Shown in pieces: positions 30,809-39,245 of a DNA stretch of 64,000 bases (position 1 is the first letter of the stretch; every line of letters starts with the position of its first letter). Location of the stretch: contig NZ_JAVLVT010000002.1 of the NCBI RefSeq assembly GCF_031628175.1, forward strand, positions 259,129 through 323,128, read 5' to 3'. Position numbers and translations under genes: made by a program. Source of the DNA: Lipingzhangella_A rawalii. Lineage in GTDB: Bacteria; Actinomycetota; Actinomycetes; Streptosporangiales; Streptosporangiaceae. The notes under the pieces were generated by a model. It worked only from the letters and a program-made list of their open reading frames with translations. It searched no databases and had not been told where the DNA came from.

Positions 30809-30958
30809 GTTCAGACTCCGTATTCGATATGCGCCGTATGTGCTCAGGGGTATGCCCTTCTAGGACGAAGCACGGTCGCAGCGGGTTCCCGTGCCGCTCG
30901 CGAAGCGCCCGGCCCCACTCGCCCCGATCCCGCGGACCCAACGAGCGCCCCTAACAGC

Positions 30959-30996
30959 TGCGGGCGCCCCCGGCGATGCCGCCGGGGGCGCCCGCA
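30959..30996 (-). terminator. Strong hairpin after rplA
   Basis: A perfect 16-base-pair stem (TGCGGGCGCCCCCGGC with its complement) closes a six-base loop, 14 bases after the rplA stop. It ends the rplK-rplA unit. Confidence 0.8.
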
Positions 30997-31010
30997 GACC
31001 ACTGCGTGGG

Positions 31011-31715
31011 TCAGGCCTTGGCCGCGACCCGCACGATATTCGGGTCAACGGGGATCCCCGGACCCATCGATGTTGTAAAGGTCACCTTCTTCAGGTAACG
31101 CCCCTTGGCCGCCGAGGGCTTGAGCCGCAGCACCTCGTCGATCGCGGCGGCGTAGTTCTCCACCAGCTGCTCGGGCTGGAAGGACACCTTGCCGATGATG
31201 AAGTGCAGGTTCGCGTGCCGGTCCACGCGGAACTCGATCTTTCCGCCCTTGATGTCGGTCACGGCCCTGCCGACGTCCGGAGTCACGGTTCCGGTCTTCG
31301 GGTTGGGCATCATGCCCCGCGGACCAAGGATGCGGCCGAGCTGCCCCACCTTGCCCATGAGGTCGGGGGTTGCGACCACGGAATCGAACTCGAGGAAACC
31401 GTTACGCACCTCCTCGACCAATTCGTCGCCACCGACGTAGTCGGCTCCCGCCGCGCGAGCCTGCTCGGCCCGTTCACCGGTCGCGAAGACCAGGACCCGA
31501 GCGGTCTTCCCGGTACCGTGCGGAAGGTTGACAGTTCCGCGCACCATCTGATCGGCCTTGCGGGGGTCAACACCCAACCGCAGGGCCACCTCGACCGTGG
31601 CGTCAAACTTCACCGTCGCCGTCTCCTGGGCGAGCTGGACCGCCTCCTGCGGGGTGTACAGCCGGCTGCGGTCCACGCGCTGGGAGGACCTCCGGTGGTT
31701 CTTGCTGCGCTGCAC
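31011..31715 (-). CDS. rplA: 50S ribosomal protein L1
   Basis: L1 (234 residues) forms the mobile stalk at the E site. It contains the L1 core (GLLYTPQEAVQLAQETA-like start, KFDATVEVALRLGVDPRKAD) and the signature LGRILGPRGMMPNPKTGTVT. In E. coli L1 represses its own operon; the 105 bases between rplK and rplA here could hold such a site, but none is obvious. The start is GTG. The gene is 104 bases after rplK. Confidence 0.98.
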   Translation of the reverse strand: MQRSKNHRRSSQRVDRSRLYTPQEAVQLAQETATVKFDATVEVALRLGVDPRKADQMVRGTVNLPHGTGKTARVLVFATGERAEQARAAGADYVGGDELVEEVRNGFLEFDSVVATPDLMGKVGQLGRILGPRGMMPNPKTGTVTPDVGRAVTDIKGGKIEFRVDRHANLHFIIGKVSFQPEQLVENYAAAIDEVLRLKPSAAKGRYLKKVTFTTSMGPGIPVDPNIVRVAAKA

Positions 31716-31820
31716 TTGGTTCGTCTCCTCTTAGCTGAGTTGTGGTGTGCGGGCCAGTGCCAGGCCCTGCCACGGTGGTCGCAGGACATGCTCCCGCGGA
31801 CATGCTGGTGCGGTGACTCG

Positions 31821-32255
31821 TCAGTCCTTGATGACGATCCCCATGGAGCGAGCCGTTCCGCTCACGACCTTCTCGGCCTGCTCCAGGTCGTCGGTGTTGA
31901 GGTCGGGCAGCTTGGTCTGCGCAATGTCGCGGACCTGGTCGCGGGAGATGGAGCCAGCGGTGTTGCGGCCCGGGTCCAGACTGCCCTTGTCGATCCCCGC
32001 GGCCTTCAGGATCAGCTTGGGCGCCGGCGGGGTCTTGGTGACGAACGTGAACGAGCGGTCCTCGTAGATGGTGATTTCTACGGGGATCACGCTGCCGCGC
32101 TGAGCTTCCGTCGCAGCGTTGTACTGCTTGCAGAAGTCCATGATGTTGACGCCGTGCGGACCAAGCGCCGTACCCACGGGCGGCGCCGGTGTGGCCTGGC
32201 CAGCGGGCAACTGCACCTTGACGAGTGCTGCGACCTTCTTCTTCTTCGGAGGCAT
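31821..32255 (-). CDS. rplK: 50S ribosomal protein L11
   Basis: L11 (144 residues), base of the GTPase-associated centre and needed for stringent-response activation by RelA. It starts MPPKKKKVAALVKVQLPAGQ and has the thiopeptide-site segment ATPAPPVGTALGPHGVNIMD. AAAGGA six bases before the ATG at 32255 fixes the start; the longer upstream frame is not supported. It precedes rplA. Confidence 0.98.
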   Translation of the reverse strand: MPPKKKKVAALVKVQLPAGQATPAPPVGTALGPHGVNIMDFCKQYNAATEAQRGSVIPVEITIYEDRSFTFVTKTPPAPKLILKAAGIDKGSLDPGRNTAGSISRDQVRDIAQTKLPDLNTDDLEQAEKVVSGTARSMGIVIKD

Positions 32256-32466
32256 GTCGGGTCCTTTGTCCTTCACTATCGGGTGTGTGCCGGCCCCATC
32301 CACGATGGGGCCGTGCGTTCCGGTAGCCCGCGCACGAGGACGGCGGGGCGGCCCACCGCGTGGCGAACGCGGACGACTGCCCCTACGCACGGCTGCGGGA
32401 CGGAGCTCGGCTCCCGGTCCGGGACGAGATGGGTCCGGCTCAGACCCACCAAGTCTACGGGACCGT

Positions 32467-33285
32467 TCAGATCTTGGAGACCTGGTTGAAGGCCAGCTCC
32501 ACCGGAGTCTCGCGGCCGAAGATCGACACGAGAACCTTGAGTTTCTGGGTGTCCGGGTTGATCTCGCTCACCGTTGCGGGCAGTGTCGCGAACGGGCCTT
32601 CCATGACCGTAACCGACTCCCCCACCTCGTAGGCGATCTCGGAACCGCCGCTGGCGGCCCCCTCCTCCTTGGCCGCGGCCGGTTCGACGGCCTCCTCTTC
32701 CAGCTCCGGAGCCAGAAGTTCGGCGACCTCGGACATGCTCAGGGGAGCGGGACGGTTGGACAGCCCCACGAAGCCCGTCACCCCGGGGGTGTTGCGCACC
32801 GCGGCCCAGGACTCGTCGATGAGTTCCATCCGCACCAGCACGTATCCCGGCAGCACCTTCTCGGTGACCTGCTGGCGCTTCCCGCTCTTGACCTCGGTGA
32901 CCTCCTGGGTGGGGACTTCCACCTGGAAGATGTAGTCCTCCATGTTCAGCGACTGGGTCCGGTTCTCGAGATTGACCTTGACCCGATTCTCGTACCCCGA
33001 GTACGTGTGCACGACGTACCAATCACCGGGCAGCAGCCGCATCTCGGCCTTGAACTCCTCCAGGGGATCGCGCGCGGGGGCGTCCTGGCTCGCCTCGGCC
33101 ACCGGCTCCGCGGAATCGGCCGAGGCCACGGAGTCGCTGCTCTCGGAAGCCTCCGCATGCGTGTCCTCGGGATCGGGCCCCTGAGCGGCGTCCACCTGCT
33201 CGGCGCCCAGACCGGTCTCTTCCTCCGACGTCCGCTCCCGATCCTCGGCAGGAAGGTCGTCAGAGGTCAGTGGGGACTCGGACAC
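32467..33285 (-). CDS. nusG: Transcription factor NusG with acidic N-terminal extension
   Basis: NusG (272 residues) binds RNA polymerase and links it to Rho or to S10 on the ribosome. The NGN domain begins at about residue 87 (GDWYVVHTYSGYENRVKVNL), and the KOW domain begins near residue 216 (GESVTVMEGPFATLPATVSE). Residues 1-86 are an acidic, Ser/Ala-rich extension, and a Glu/Ala linker of about 30 residues joins the two domains. Similar acidic extensions occur in Streptomyces and Mycobacterium NusG. The start is GTG. It is downstream of secE in the usual pair. Confidence 0.97.
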   Translation of the reverse strand: MSESPLTSDDLPAEDRERTSEEETGLGAEQVDAAQGPDPEDTHAEASESSDSVASADSAEPVAEASQDAPARDPLEEFKAEMRLLPGDWYVVHTYSGYENRVKVNLENRTQSLNMEDYIFQVEVPTQEVTEVKSGKRQQVTEKVLPGYVLVRMELIDESWAAVRNTPGVTGFVGLSNRPAPLSMSEVAELLAPELEEEAVEPAAAKEEGAASGGSEIAYEVGESVTVMEGPFATLPATVSEINPDTQKLKVLVSIFGRETPVELAFNQVSKI

Positions 33286-33523
33286 GGCTGCTCTTTCTCT
33301 CGTCGGATACGCACTTGCCGGGCGTGTCTATCGGCACGGGAACAGCCACCTCGCCGCGGCCGGACCGAAGGTCACGGACACCGAGGCAGCTGGCCTGAGA
33401 AACCAACGGACACTGCCACTACCGCCACACTACGGCACCACTGGACGTGGCGTGCCGTTCTGGCGAGCCGCGTTCCGCGCGAAAGCGCGGGCCGGGCCGT
33501 CCGGCCCGCCAAATGCGGCGCCC

Positions 33524-33787
33524 CTAGGGCAGAATCGTCTCAAGGACTCCAGCCCGCTCGGGATCGTACAGCCACAGGACACCCTGACCGAAGACCCAGT
33601 CGACACCGGTGACGTAACCGATCATGATCAGAACGAATACCATGACGACAATGGTGTAAGTGATCAGTTCCCAGCGTGTCGGCCACCGGACCTTGCCCAG
33701 CTCGGCAACGACCTGCCGGGTGAACACGACGGGATTGGTTCGCCGGGGCTCCGGCTTCGCTCCGGCCTCGCCGTGGGTCTGTGTCAC
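33524..33787 (-). CDS. secE: Sec translocon subunit SecE
   Basis: Small SecE (87 residues) that clamps SecY. A soluble amphipathic segment (VVAELGKVRWPTRWELITYT) is followed by one transmembrane helix (about residues 45-67). The GTG start at 33787 has AGGGA eight bases upstream; longer frames run into the tRNA-Trp gene and are not credible. It is followed by nusG after a 238-base gap. Confidence 0.95.
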   Translation of the reverse strand: MTQTHGEAGAKPEPRRTNPVVFTRQVVAELGKVRWPTRWELITYTIVVMVFVLIMIGYVTGVDWVFGQGVLWLYDPERAGVLETILP

Positions 33788-33866
33788 CTTGCTGGTCCCT
33801 TGGCTCGACGACAGTGCTGATACGCCTGGACGCTCAGCCGACCCCCACCCAGCTGGGCGGATCGTG

Positions 33867-33940
33867 CAGGGCAGGAGGGACTCGAACCCCCAACCGCCGG
33901 TTTTGGAGACCGGTGCTCTAGCCAATTGAGCCACTGCCCT
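33867..33940 (-). tRNA. tRNA-Trp (CCA)
   Basis: A full cloverleaf reads on the minus strand: acceptor AGGGCAG paired with CTGCCCT, D-arm GCTCAATTGGCTAGAGC, anticodon loop CTCCAAA with anticodon CCA, T-loop TTCGAGT and G as discriminator. CCA is not encoded. It lies directly upstream of secE, the standard actinobacterial location. Confidence 0.97.
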
Positions 33941-34266
33941 TGGGCGCGGTCAACGACCGCGATGTCCAGCGTAGCCTGGGCCGCGCTGGACGGCACAACC
34001 AATTGTGCCATATGCCGCGAGCAAGCCTACCCGCTGTGGTGCCGTGGCCGATACACAGAACACCCCTGCGGAACAAACCCTTGTACGAACGCGCACGCAC
34101 ACCCGACAGCGCACCGGCTGCACCGTGCAAGCTACGCCAGGACCTCCTGCCGCCCGTAACCCCGGGTACGGGCCGGAGTGGTCGGACCGCGCCCCCGGCG
34201 CCCCCCGCGACCCCGGTGCCGCCACACGATCCCCACGGTTTGCCACGGCATGGTTGCATTAGGGCT
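33941..34266. other. Divergent intergenic region, tRNA-Trp and aspC
   Basis: 326 bases with no recognisable gene. Both flanking units must be promoted from here. On the minus strand TTGTGC and TACGCT, 19 bases apart and close to the tRNA, form a weak candidate promoter. Nothing better is visible for aspC. Confidence 0.5.
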
Positions 34267-35481
34267 ATGAGTGAGCCACAGCGATCCCGTATCTCCGCAC
34301 GTGTCGGCAATATTGCCGAGTCCGCCACGCTGGCTGTCGACGCCAAGGCGAAGGAGCTCAAGGCCGCCGGCCGCCCCGTTATCGGCTTCGGCGCGGGGGA
34401 ACCGGACTTCCCCACACCGGACTACATCGTCGATGCAGCGGTTCAGGCGTGTCGCGACCCCCGCTTCCACCGGTACACGCCCGCGGCAGGTCTACCCGAG
34501 CTTCGGGAGGCCGTGGCTGCCAAGACCCGACGGGATTCGGGATACCAGGTGGACGCCGGCCAGGTGCTCATCACCAACGGGGGTAAGCAGGCGATCTACG
34601 AGGCTTTCGCGACCCTGCTGGACCCCGGTGACGAAGTGATCGTCATTGCTCCGTACTGGACGACCTATCCGGAGGCAATCACCCTCGCGGGTGGGGTTCC
34701 GGTCTATGTGACCACGGACGAGTCCACCGGATACCTCGCCACCATCGAGGCGTTGGAAGCGGCCCGGACCCCGAACACCAAGGTGCTGCTGTTCGTCTCC
34801 CCCTCCAACCCCACCGGCGCCGTGTACCCCCCCGAGGCCGTCACCGCCATCGGACGGTGGGCTGCGGACGCAGGCCTGTGGGTCCTCACCGACGAAATCT
34901 ACGAGCACCTGGTCTACGGGGGCGCCGAGTCGGCCTCCATGCCGGTACAGGTGCCGGAGCTGGCAGACCGCACGATCATCGTCAACGGGGTCGCCAAGAC
35001 CTATGCCATGACCGGGTGGCGTGTCGGCTGGCTGATCGGCCCCTCGGACGTGGTCAAGGCGGCCACCAATCTGCAATCCCACGCGACGTCGAACGTGTCC
35101 AACGTTGCCCAGGCCGCGGCCCTGGCTGCCGTGTCGGGCGACCTCACCGCGGTCGCCGAGATGCGCGAGGCCTTCGACCGGCGTCGACAGACCATCGTGC
35201 GCATGCTCAACGATATTCCCGGAGTGGTCTGCCCCGAACCGCACGGCGCCTTCTACGCCTACCCTTCGGTGCGGGACGTGCTCGGCCGGGAGATCCGCGG
35301 TCGCAGACCGCAGACCTCGACGGAGCTGGCCTCACTCATTCTGGAAGAGGCCGAGGTGGCGCTGGTCCCTGGTGAGGCGTTCGGCACTCCCGGTTACTTC
35401 CGACTGTCCTACGCCCTCGGTGACAGCGATCTCGCCGAGGGGGTTGACCGGGTGGCGAAGCTCCTGAGCGAGGCCGTCTGA
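34267..35481 (+). CDS. aspC: PLP-dependent aspartate-type aminotransferase
   Basis: Class I aminotransferase (404 residues), probably aspartate aminotransferase, interconverting aspartate and oxaloacetate. PLP-binding features are clear: the Schiff-base lysine K244 in NGVAKTYAMTGWR, N181 in SPSNPTG and D209 in LTDEIYEHL, plus the N-terminal GAGEPDFPTPDYI motif. The ATG at 34267 matches homologues; the ribosome-binding site is weak (AGGG only two bases away), so the start could be leaderless. A longer upstream frame to 33940 covers the intergenic region and is rejected. The same gene precedes secE divergently in Streptomyces. Substrate cannot be fixed by sequence alone. Confidence 0.93.
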   Translation: MSEPQRSRISARVGNIAESATLAVDAKAKELKAAGRPVIGFGAGEPDFPTPDYIVDAAVQACRDPRFHRYTPAAGLPELREAVAAKTRRDSGYQVDAGQVLITNGGKQAIYEAFATLLDPGDEVIVIAPYWTTYPEAITLAGGVPVYVTTDESTGYLATIEALEAARTPNTKVLLFVSPSNPTGAVYPPEAVTAIGRWAADAGLWVLTDEIYEHLVYGGAESASMPVQVPELADRTIIVNGVAKTYAMTGWRVGWLIGPSDVVKAATNLQSHATSNVSNVAQAAALAAVSGDLTAVAEMREAFDRRRQTIVRMLNDIPGVVCPEPHGAFYAYPSVRDVLGREIRGRRPQTSTELASLILEEAEVALVPGEAFGTPGYFRLSYALGDSDLAEGVDRVAKLLSEAV

Positions 35482-35570
35482 GCGGAACCGACCCAACCGT
35501 CGCGAAATGACCCAGGAGCAAGCCCGCGAAACCCGCCACCTCACCATCTCTGATACGGCACCCTGAAGGC

Positions 35571-36602
35571 ATGGCACCCCGGTCGATCACGCAGCTCCCC
35601 AAGGCGCATCTGCACCTGCACTTCACGGGTGCGATGCGTCACTCCACCCTGGTGGAACTGGCCCAACGGTACGGAGTGCACCTGCCGGAGGCGCTGGCGG
35701 TGCACTGGCCGCCCCAGTTGCGGGCCACGGACGAACGCGGCTGGTTTCGGTTCCAGCGGCTCTACGACATCGCCCGATCGGTGCTGCGGGAGCCGGAGGA
35801 CATCTATCGCCTGGTCTACGAGGCCGCCGAGGATGAGCGGGCCGCGGGCTCCCGCTGGCTAGAGATCCAGGTGGACCCCAGTGGTTACGCCTCCCGGTTC
35901 GACGGGCTGACCTCCACGCTGGAACTCGTGCTGGCGGCCAGCCGAGCCGCGGAGGAACAGACCGGCGTCGGCATCGGCGTCGTGGTGGCGGCCAACCGCA
36001 CCAAGCATCCCCTGGATGCCAAGGCACTCGCGCGGCTGGCCGCCCAGTACGCCGACCGGGGGGTGGTGGGCTTCGGGCTGAGCAATGACGAGCGCCGTGG
36101 CCGGGCCCGGGAGTTCGAGGGGGCGTTTCGAATCGCGCGCCGGGCCGGCCTCATCTCCACTCCACACGGAGGGGAGCTGGCGGGCCCACGGAGCGTGCGC
36201 GAATGTCTGGACGAGCTGGCAGCCGACCGGGTCGGGCACGGGGTGCGGGCCGTGGAGGATCCCTACCTCCTGGAACGGATTGCGACACAGGAGGTCACCC
36301 TGGAGGTCTGCCCCAGTTCCAATGTGAGTCTCGGGGTGGTCGACGACGCGGTTCAGGTGCCTCTGCGCCGGCTGTACTCGGGGGGTGCCCCCATCGCCCT
36401 CGGCGCGGACGATCCACTGTTGTTCGGGCCACGGCTGGCGAGCCAGTACGAGATCGCACGGGAGGTCCACGGCTTCACCGACGCGGAGTTGGCCGAGCTG
36501 GCTCGGATGTCCATCCGCGGTTCGGCCGCTCCGGAGAGCCGACGCAAGGAACTGCTGGCCGAAGTGGACACCTGGCTGGCTGGTGACCCGTCCGCGGACT
36601 GA
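35571..36602 (+). CDS. add: Adenosine deaminase family protein
   Basis: 343 residues of the amidohydrolase ADA family. Metal and catalytic residues are all present: H15 and H17 in KAHLHLHFTGAM, H199 and E202 in STPHGGE, H223 in RVGHGVR, and D280/D281 in GADDPLLFG. The active-site strand reads HLHFTGA rather than the usual HLHLEGT, and GADDP replaces SDDP. Both look like a subfamily feature rather than decay. It follows aspC by 89 bases and is probably co-transcribed with it; the pair is conserved in Streptomyces. Adenosine is the likely substrate, but adenine or another nucleoside is possible. Confidence 0.9.
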   Translation: MAPRSITQLPKAHLHLHFTGAMRHSTLVELAQRYGVHLPEALAVHWPPQLRATDERGWFRFQRLYDIARSVLREPEDIYRLVYEAAEDERAAGSRWLEIQVDPSGYASRFDGLTSTLELVLAASRAAEEQTGVGIGVVVAANRTKHPLDAKALARLAAQYADRGVVGFGLSNDERRGRAREFEGAFRIARRAGLISTPHGGELAGPRSVRECLDELAADRVGHGVRAVEDPYLLERIATQEVTLEVCPSSNVSLGVVDDAVQVPLRRLYSGGAPIALGADDPLLFGPRLASQYEIAREVHGFTDAELAELARMSIRGSAAPESRRKELLAEVDTWLAGDPSAD

Positions 36603-36679
36603 CCCAGGCACCGGGTTCCCGACGGCGTACCGTGCCAGCACCGTGGCCCGAGACCGCTTCGCGGACGGCCTCGAGCGGA

Positions 36680-37270
36680 TCAGGCGAGCAGTAGGTAGGC
36701 GCCCTGCCCGGTCATCGCTGCCCCGGCCAGGAGAAATACGACAGCCGCTCCCACCTGCATGACCCGCTCGGGCAACCGCCGACGTAGCGCCGCTCCGAGC
36801 AGAATCGCCAACACCCCGGCCAGGACCATGCCGATGGTGGAGCCGAGCCACACGGGGAACCAGGGATACTGGGTCGCCACCGCGACGGTGGCGAACATTG
36901 ACTTGTCTCCGAGTTCGGCGACAAAGGAGATCACAGTGACAGTGCCGAGGGCGGATCCCCAGCGTCGGGGACTGGGCGGCTCCTGCCCGCTGGTGCTGGG
37001 CGGCTCCTCCCGGAGTGTCCACGCCCCGAACCCGAGAAACACCACCCCGGCCAGCAGGGTCAGCCATGATGTCGGCAACGCCAGCCCCAGGACCTGGGCC
37101 ACGAACACGCTGATTCCGTGAATCGCTGCGGTGGAGATCGTGATGCCCGCCAGTACCGGCGCGAGCCGGTACCGCCCGGCAAGCGACATCGCCACGAGCT
37201 GTGTCTTGTCTCCCATTTCCGCGACGAAAAGCACCGCGGCGCTGATCCCGAAAGCGAGGAGAAACTCCAT
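36680..37270 (-). CDS. TMEM165/GDT1-family Mn2+ or Ca2+ exporter
   Basis: 196-residue membrane protein with six helices in two inverted repeats. Each repeat carries the family signature: EMGDKT at residues 18-23 and ELGDKS at 119-124. Proteins of this UPF0016 family export Mn2+ or Ca2+ in exchange for protons. The start at 37270 has GGAG five bases upstream; a longer frame to 37375 overlaps the riboswitch and is rejected. The yybP-ykoY riboswitch and promoter immediately upstream strongly support a role in manganese efflux. Confidence 0.93.
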   Translation of the reverse strand: MEFLLAFGISAAVLFVAEMGDKTQLVAMSLAGRYRLAPVLAGITISTAAIHGISVFVAQVLGLALPTSWLTLLAGVVFLGFGAWTLREEPPSTSGQEPPSPRRWGSALGTVTVISFVAELGDKSMFATVAVATQYPWFPVWLGSTIGMVLAGVLAILLGAALRRRLPERVMQVGAAVVFLLAGAAMTGQGAYLLLA

Positions 37271-37344
37271 TGCCGCTCCGCCCGACTCGTTCGTGCTCCG
37301 GGTGGAACACGCATGGGGCTCCGACCCGGAGTGCCTGACCAGGC

Positions 37345-37454
37345 CGAAGGTCTCGTCCGCCTCTGTCTCGGGCACAGGCTCACACGGCCGGGTGTGGACG
37401 ACGCCGCCCTACGCCAGCATGTCGACCGCGCACATTCGGGACTACTCCCCTTCG
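37345..37454 (-). promoter_or_regulatory. yybP-ykoY (Mn2+) riboswitch
   Basis: On the minus strand the leader begins CGAAGGGGAGTAGTCC and contains GTCGACATGCTGG and, at its 3' side, GAGACCTTCGGCC. The basal stem is CGAAGG (37449-37454) with CCTTCG (37345-37350). GGGGAGTAG, the (G)TCnACATnCT segment and the GAGACCTT end are the hallmark sequences of the yybP-ykoY class (Rfam RF00080), which senses Mn2+. The aptamer ends about 75 bases before the start codon. A hairpin CTCCGGGT/ACCCGGAG at 37294-37335 lies between them and could be the expression platform. The class normally turns its gene on when Mn2+ is high. Confidence 0.85.
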
Positions 37455-37465
37455 CTTCGCCTGAA

Positions 37466-37495
37466 AAGCTATCTCGGACAAAAATCCGAACACAA
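37466..37495 (-). promoter_or_regulatory. Candidate promoter of the riboswitch transcript
   Basis: TTGTGT (37490-37495) and TAGCTT (37466-37471) are 18 bases apart on the minus strand. Transcription would start a few bases before the riboswitch stem, which fits well. Upstream, 37540-37570 is an unusually A/T-rich stretch (containing AATTCATTTAATTGATAG) in a window that is otherwise strongly G/C-rich. Confidence 0.6.
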
Positions 37496-37688
37496 CTGAT
37501 GAGGCGGGCCAAACACAGAAATGGAGCGGCCCAACGATAATGTTGGTCGGAGCTAATTCATTTAATTGATAGGGCTGTACGACACCGAACGGAGGACGTG
37601 ATGTCACACCCGCGTCGGGGCCAAAACGCCGATCTGTGTCACGATCCGCAGCTGATCCCCGTGTCTGCCGGACCGGTCGAAACGCCGA

Positions 37689-38780
37689 CTACAGCTCCAC
37701 ACCGACCAGAACCGGCTCGTTCACCAGGGTCACGCCGAACGTGTCCGCGACTCCCGCCCGGATCTCCCGAGCGAGGGCGAGCAGGTCCGCGGCCGTGCCC
37801 GCACCGGGATTGGTGAGAGCGAGGGTGTGTTTGGTGGAGATCCGCACGGGTCCTCGTGTGTACCCACGTTCGAAGCCGGAACGGTCGATCAGCCACGCCG
37901 CCGAGGTCTTGGTCCGGCCGTCGGGGGTCGGAAACTCCGGTGGGACGATGTCGGGACCGAAACGCTCGTACACACGTTTGCGGAGTTCGGTGTGTTCGTT
38001 CGGAGCGAGAATCGGATTGGTGAAGAAGGAGCCGGCGCTGCGGCTATCCGGATCCTCCGGGTCGAGCACCATACCTTTGCCCCGCCGCAGATCCACCACG
38101 GCATCGTGCGCCGAGCGCAGCTCGACGGTGTCCCCCTGGTCCACCCCGAGATGACGCGCGAGCTCGCGGTAGGCGATCGGCTGGGAGTGAGGGGACCGGT
38201 GGAGAGCGAAGACGACCGCACACACGACGTACCGGTCCGTGCCCTTGAGGGCACTGGTGCGGTAGCCGAACGCACAGTCGGCATTGCCGAGGGTGCGCAT
38301 CCGATCCTCGTGTCGGTCGTAGACCACCACCTCGGTGATGGTCTGGCTGACCTCCTGGCCATAGGCCCCGACGTTCTGGATCGGGGTCGCGCCAACATTT
38401 CCGGGAACGCCGGCCAGACACTCGACTCCGCTGAGCCCTTCGCCCACACTCCACTCGACGAAGCGGGTCCAGTTCTCGCCGGCACCCACGCGAACATACC
38501 TGCGGTCGGGATCCATCGGGTCCGTGCGCACACTGACCCCGCGGACATCGACCTGTACGACCGTGCCGGGGAAACCGGCGTCACTCACCACGAGATTGCT
38601 TCCGCCGCCGAGGAGGAGGAGCGGCTCCGCAGCGCGATCGGCCGCCCGCACCGCCTCAACCAGCTCGGCCTGCTCGGACACGCGCACCAGGGACTTGGCG
38701 GGCCCACCCAGCCCCAGGGTCGTGTGCTCGGCCAGGCGGAGACTATGGCGTCCCGGTGGCGCGGGCAGGGGAGAACTCAT
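37689..38780 (-). CDS. murB: UDP-N-acetylenolpyruvoylglucosamine reductase
   Basis: NADPH- and FAD-dependent reductase (363 residues) that makes UDP-N-acetylmuramate for peptidoglycan. It has the FAD-binding VAO-type segment with LLLGGGSNLVVSDAGF, LAGVPGNVGATPIQNVGAYG and the C-terminal SAAWLIDRSGF. The catalytic serine lies in SAGSFFTNPI. The ATG overlaps the hadB stop in an ATGA junction. The murB-hadB-hadA-rpmG arrangement is conserved among actinobacteria. Confidence 0.97.
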   Translation of the reverse strand: MSSPLPAPPGRHSLRLAEHTTLGLGGPAKSLVRVSEQAELVEAVRAADRAAEPLLLLGGGSNLVVSDAGFPGTVVQVDVRGVSVRTDPMDPDRRYVRVGAGENWTRFVEWSVGEGLSGVECLAGVPGNVGATPIQNVGAYGQEVSQTITEVVVYDRHEDRMRTLGNADCAFGYRTSALKGTDRYVVCAVVFALHRSPHSQPIAYRELARHLGVDQGDTVELRSAHDAVVDLRRGKGMVLDPEDPDSRSAGSFFTNPILAPNEHTELRKRVYERFGPDIVPPEFPTPDGRTKTSAAWLIDRSGFERGYTRGPVRISTKHTLALTNPGAGTAADLLALAREIRAGVADTFGVTLVNEPVLVGVEL

Positions 38781-39214
38781 GGCAGGCGGACCACGGCCGT
38801 GGCACGGGTCAGCACCTTGGCCTCGCCCGAGTTGGCGGTGATGGCAACGACGACCTCGTTGTTGTCGCGCTTCTCGGTGACGCGCCCTCCGACCCGAACC
38901 TCCGCGCCCTGATCATCGTCGGGGACGACCACGGGTGAGGAGAAGCGGACCCCGTACTCGAGCAGACCGCCGGGATCTCCGATCCAGTCGGTGACGACGC
39001 GTCCGGCCTGGGCCATGGTCAGCATGCCGTGCGCGATGACGTTGGGGAGCCCCACCGCGGTGGCGACCCGTTCACTCCAGTGGATCTCGTTGAAGTCCCC
39101 AGAGGCTCCGGCATAGCGGACGAGGTCCCCCCGGCGCACCGTGAACGTGTGTTCGGGGAGTTCTGTTCCGATCGCGATCTCGTCGTAGCGCGGCTGCTGC
39201 GTTATCGGCGTCAT
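38777..39214 (-). CDS. hadB: HadB-like MaoC dehydratase
   Basis: 145-residue hot-dog-fold protein of the MaoC family, resembling HadB of the mycobacterial FAS-II (3R)-hydroxyacyl-ACP dehydratase. The hydratase 2 motif is YAGASGDFNEIHW, with catalytic Asp and His, followed by AHGMLTM. I chose ATG 39214 because homologues start close to the DEIAIGTELP segment and AGG lies about eleven bases upstream; an in-frame ATG at 39238 has no ribosome-binding site. It overlaps murB by four bases. HadB needs HadA as partner. Nocardiopsis-type actinobacteria lack mycolic acids, so the natural substrate is uncertain. Confidence 0.9.
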   Translation of the reverse strand: MTPITQQPRYDEIAIGTELPEHTFTVRRGDLVRYAGASGDFNEIHWSERVATAVGLPNVIAHGMLTMAQAGRVVTDWIGDPGGLLEYGVRFSSPVVVPDDDQGAEVRVGGRVTEKRDNNEVVVAITANSGEAKVLTRATAVVRLP

Positions 39215-39245
39215 CGGCGCAGACACCTGCCTCTCCATCGATCCG

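Noticed and set aside
33788..33934. Long N-terminal extension of SecE
   Set aside because: It runs through the tRNA-Trp gene; the GTG at 33787 has a Shine-Dalgarno and gives a normal SecE.
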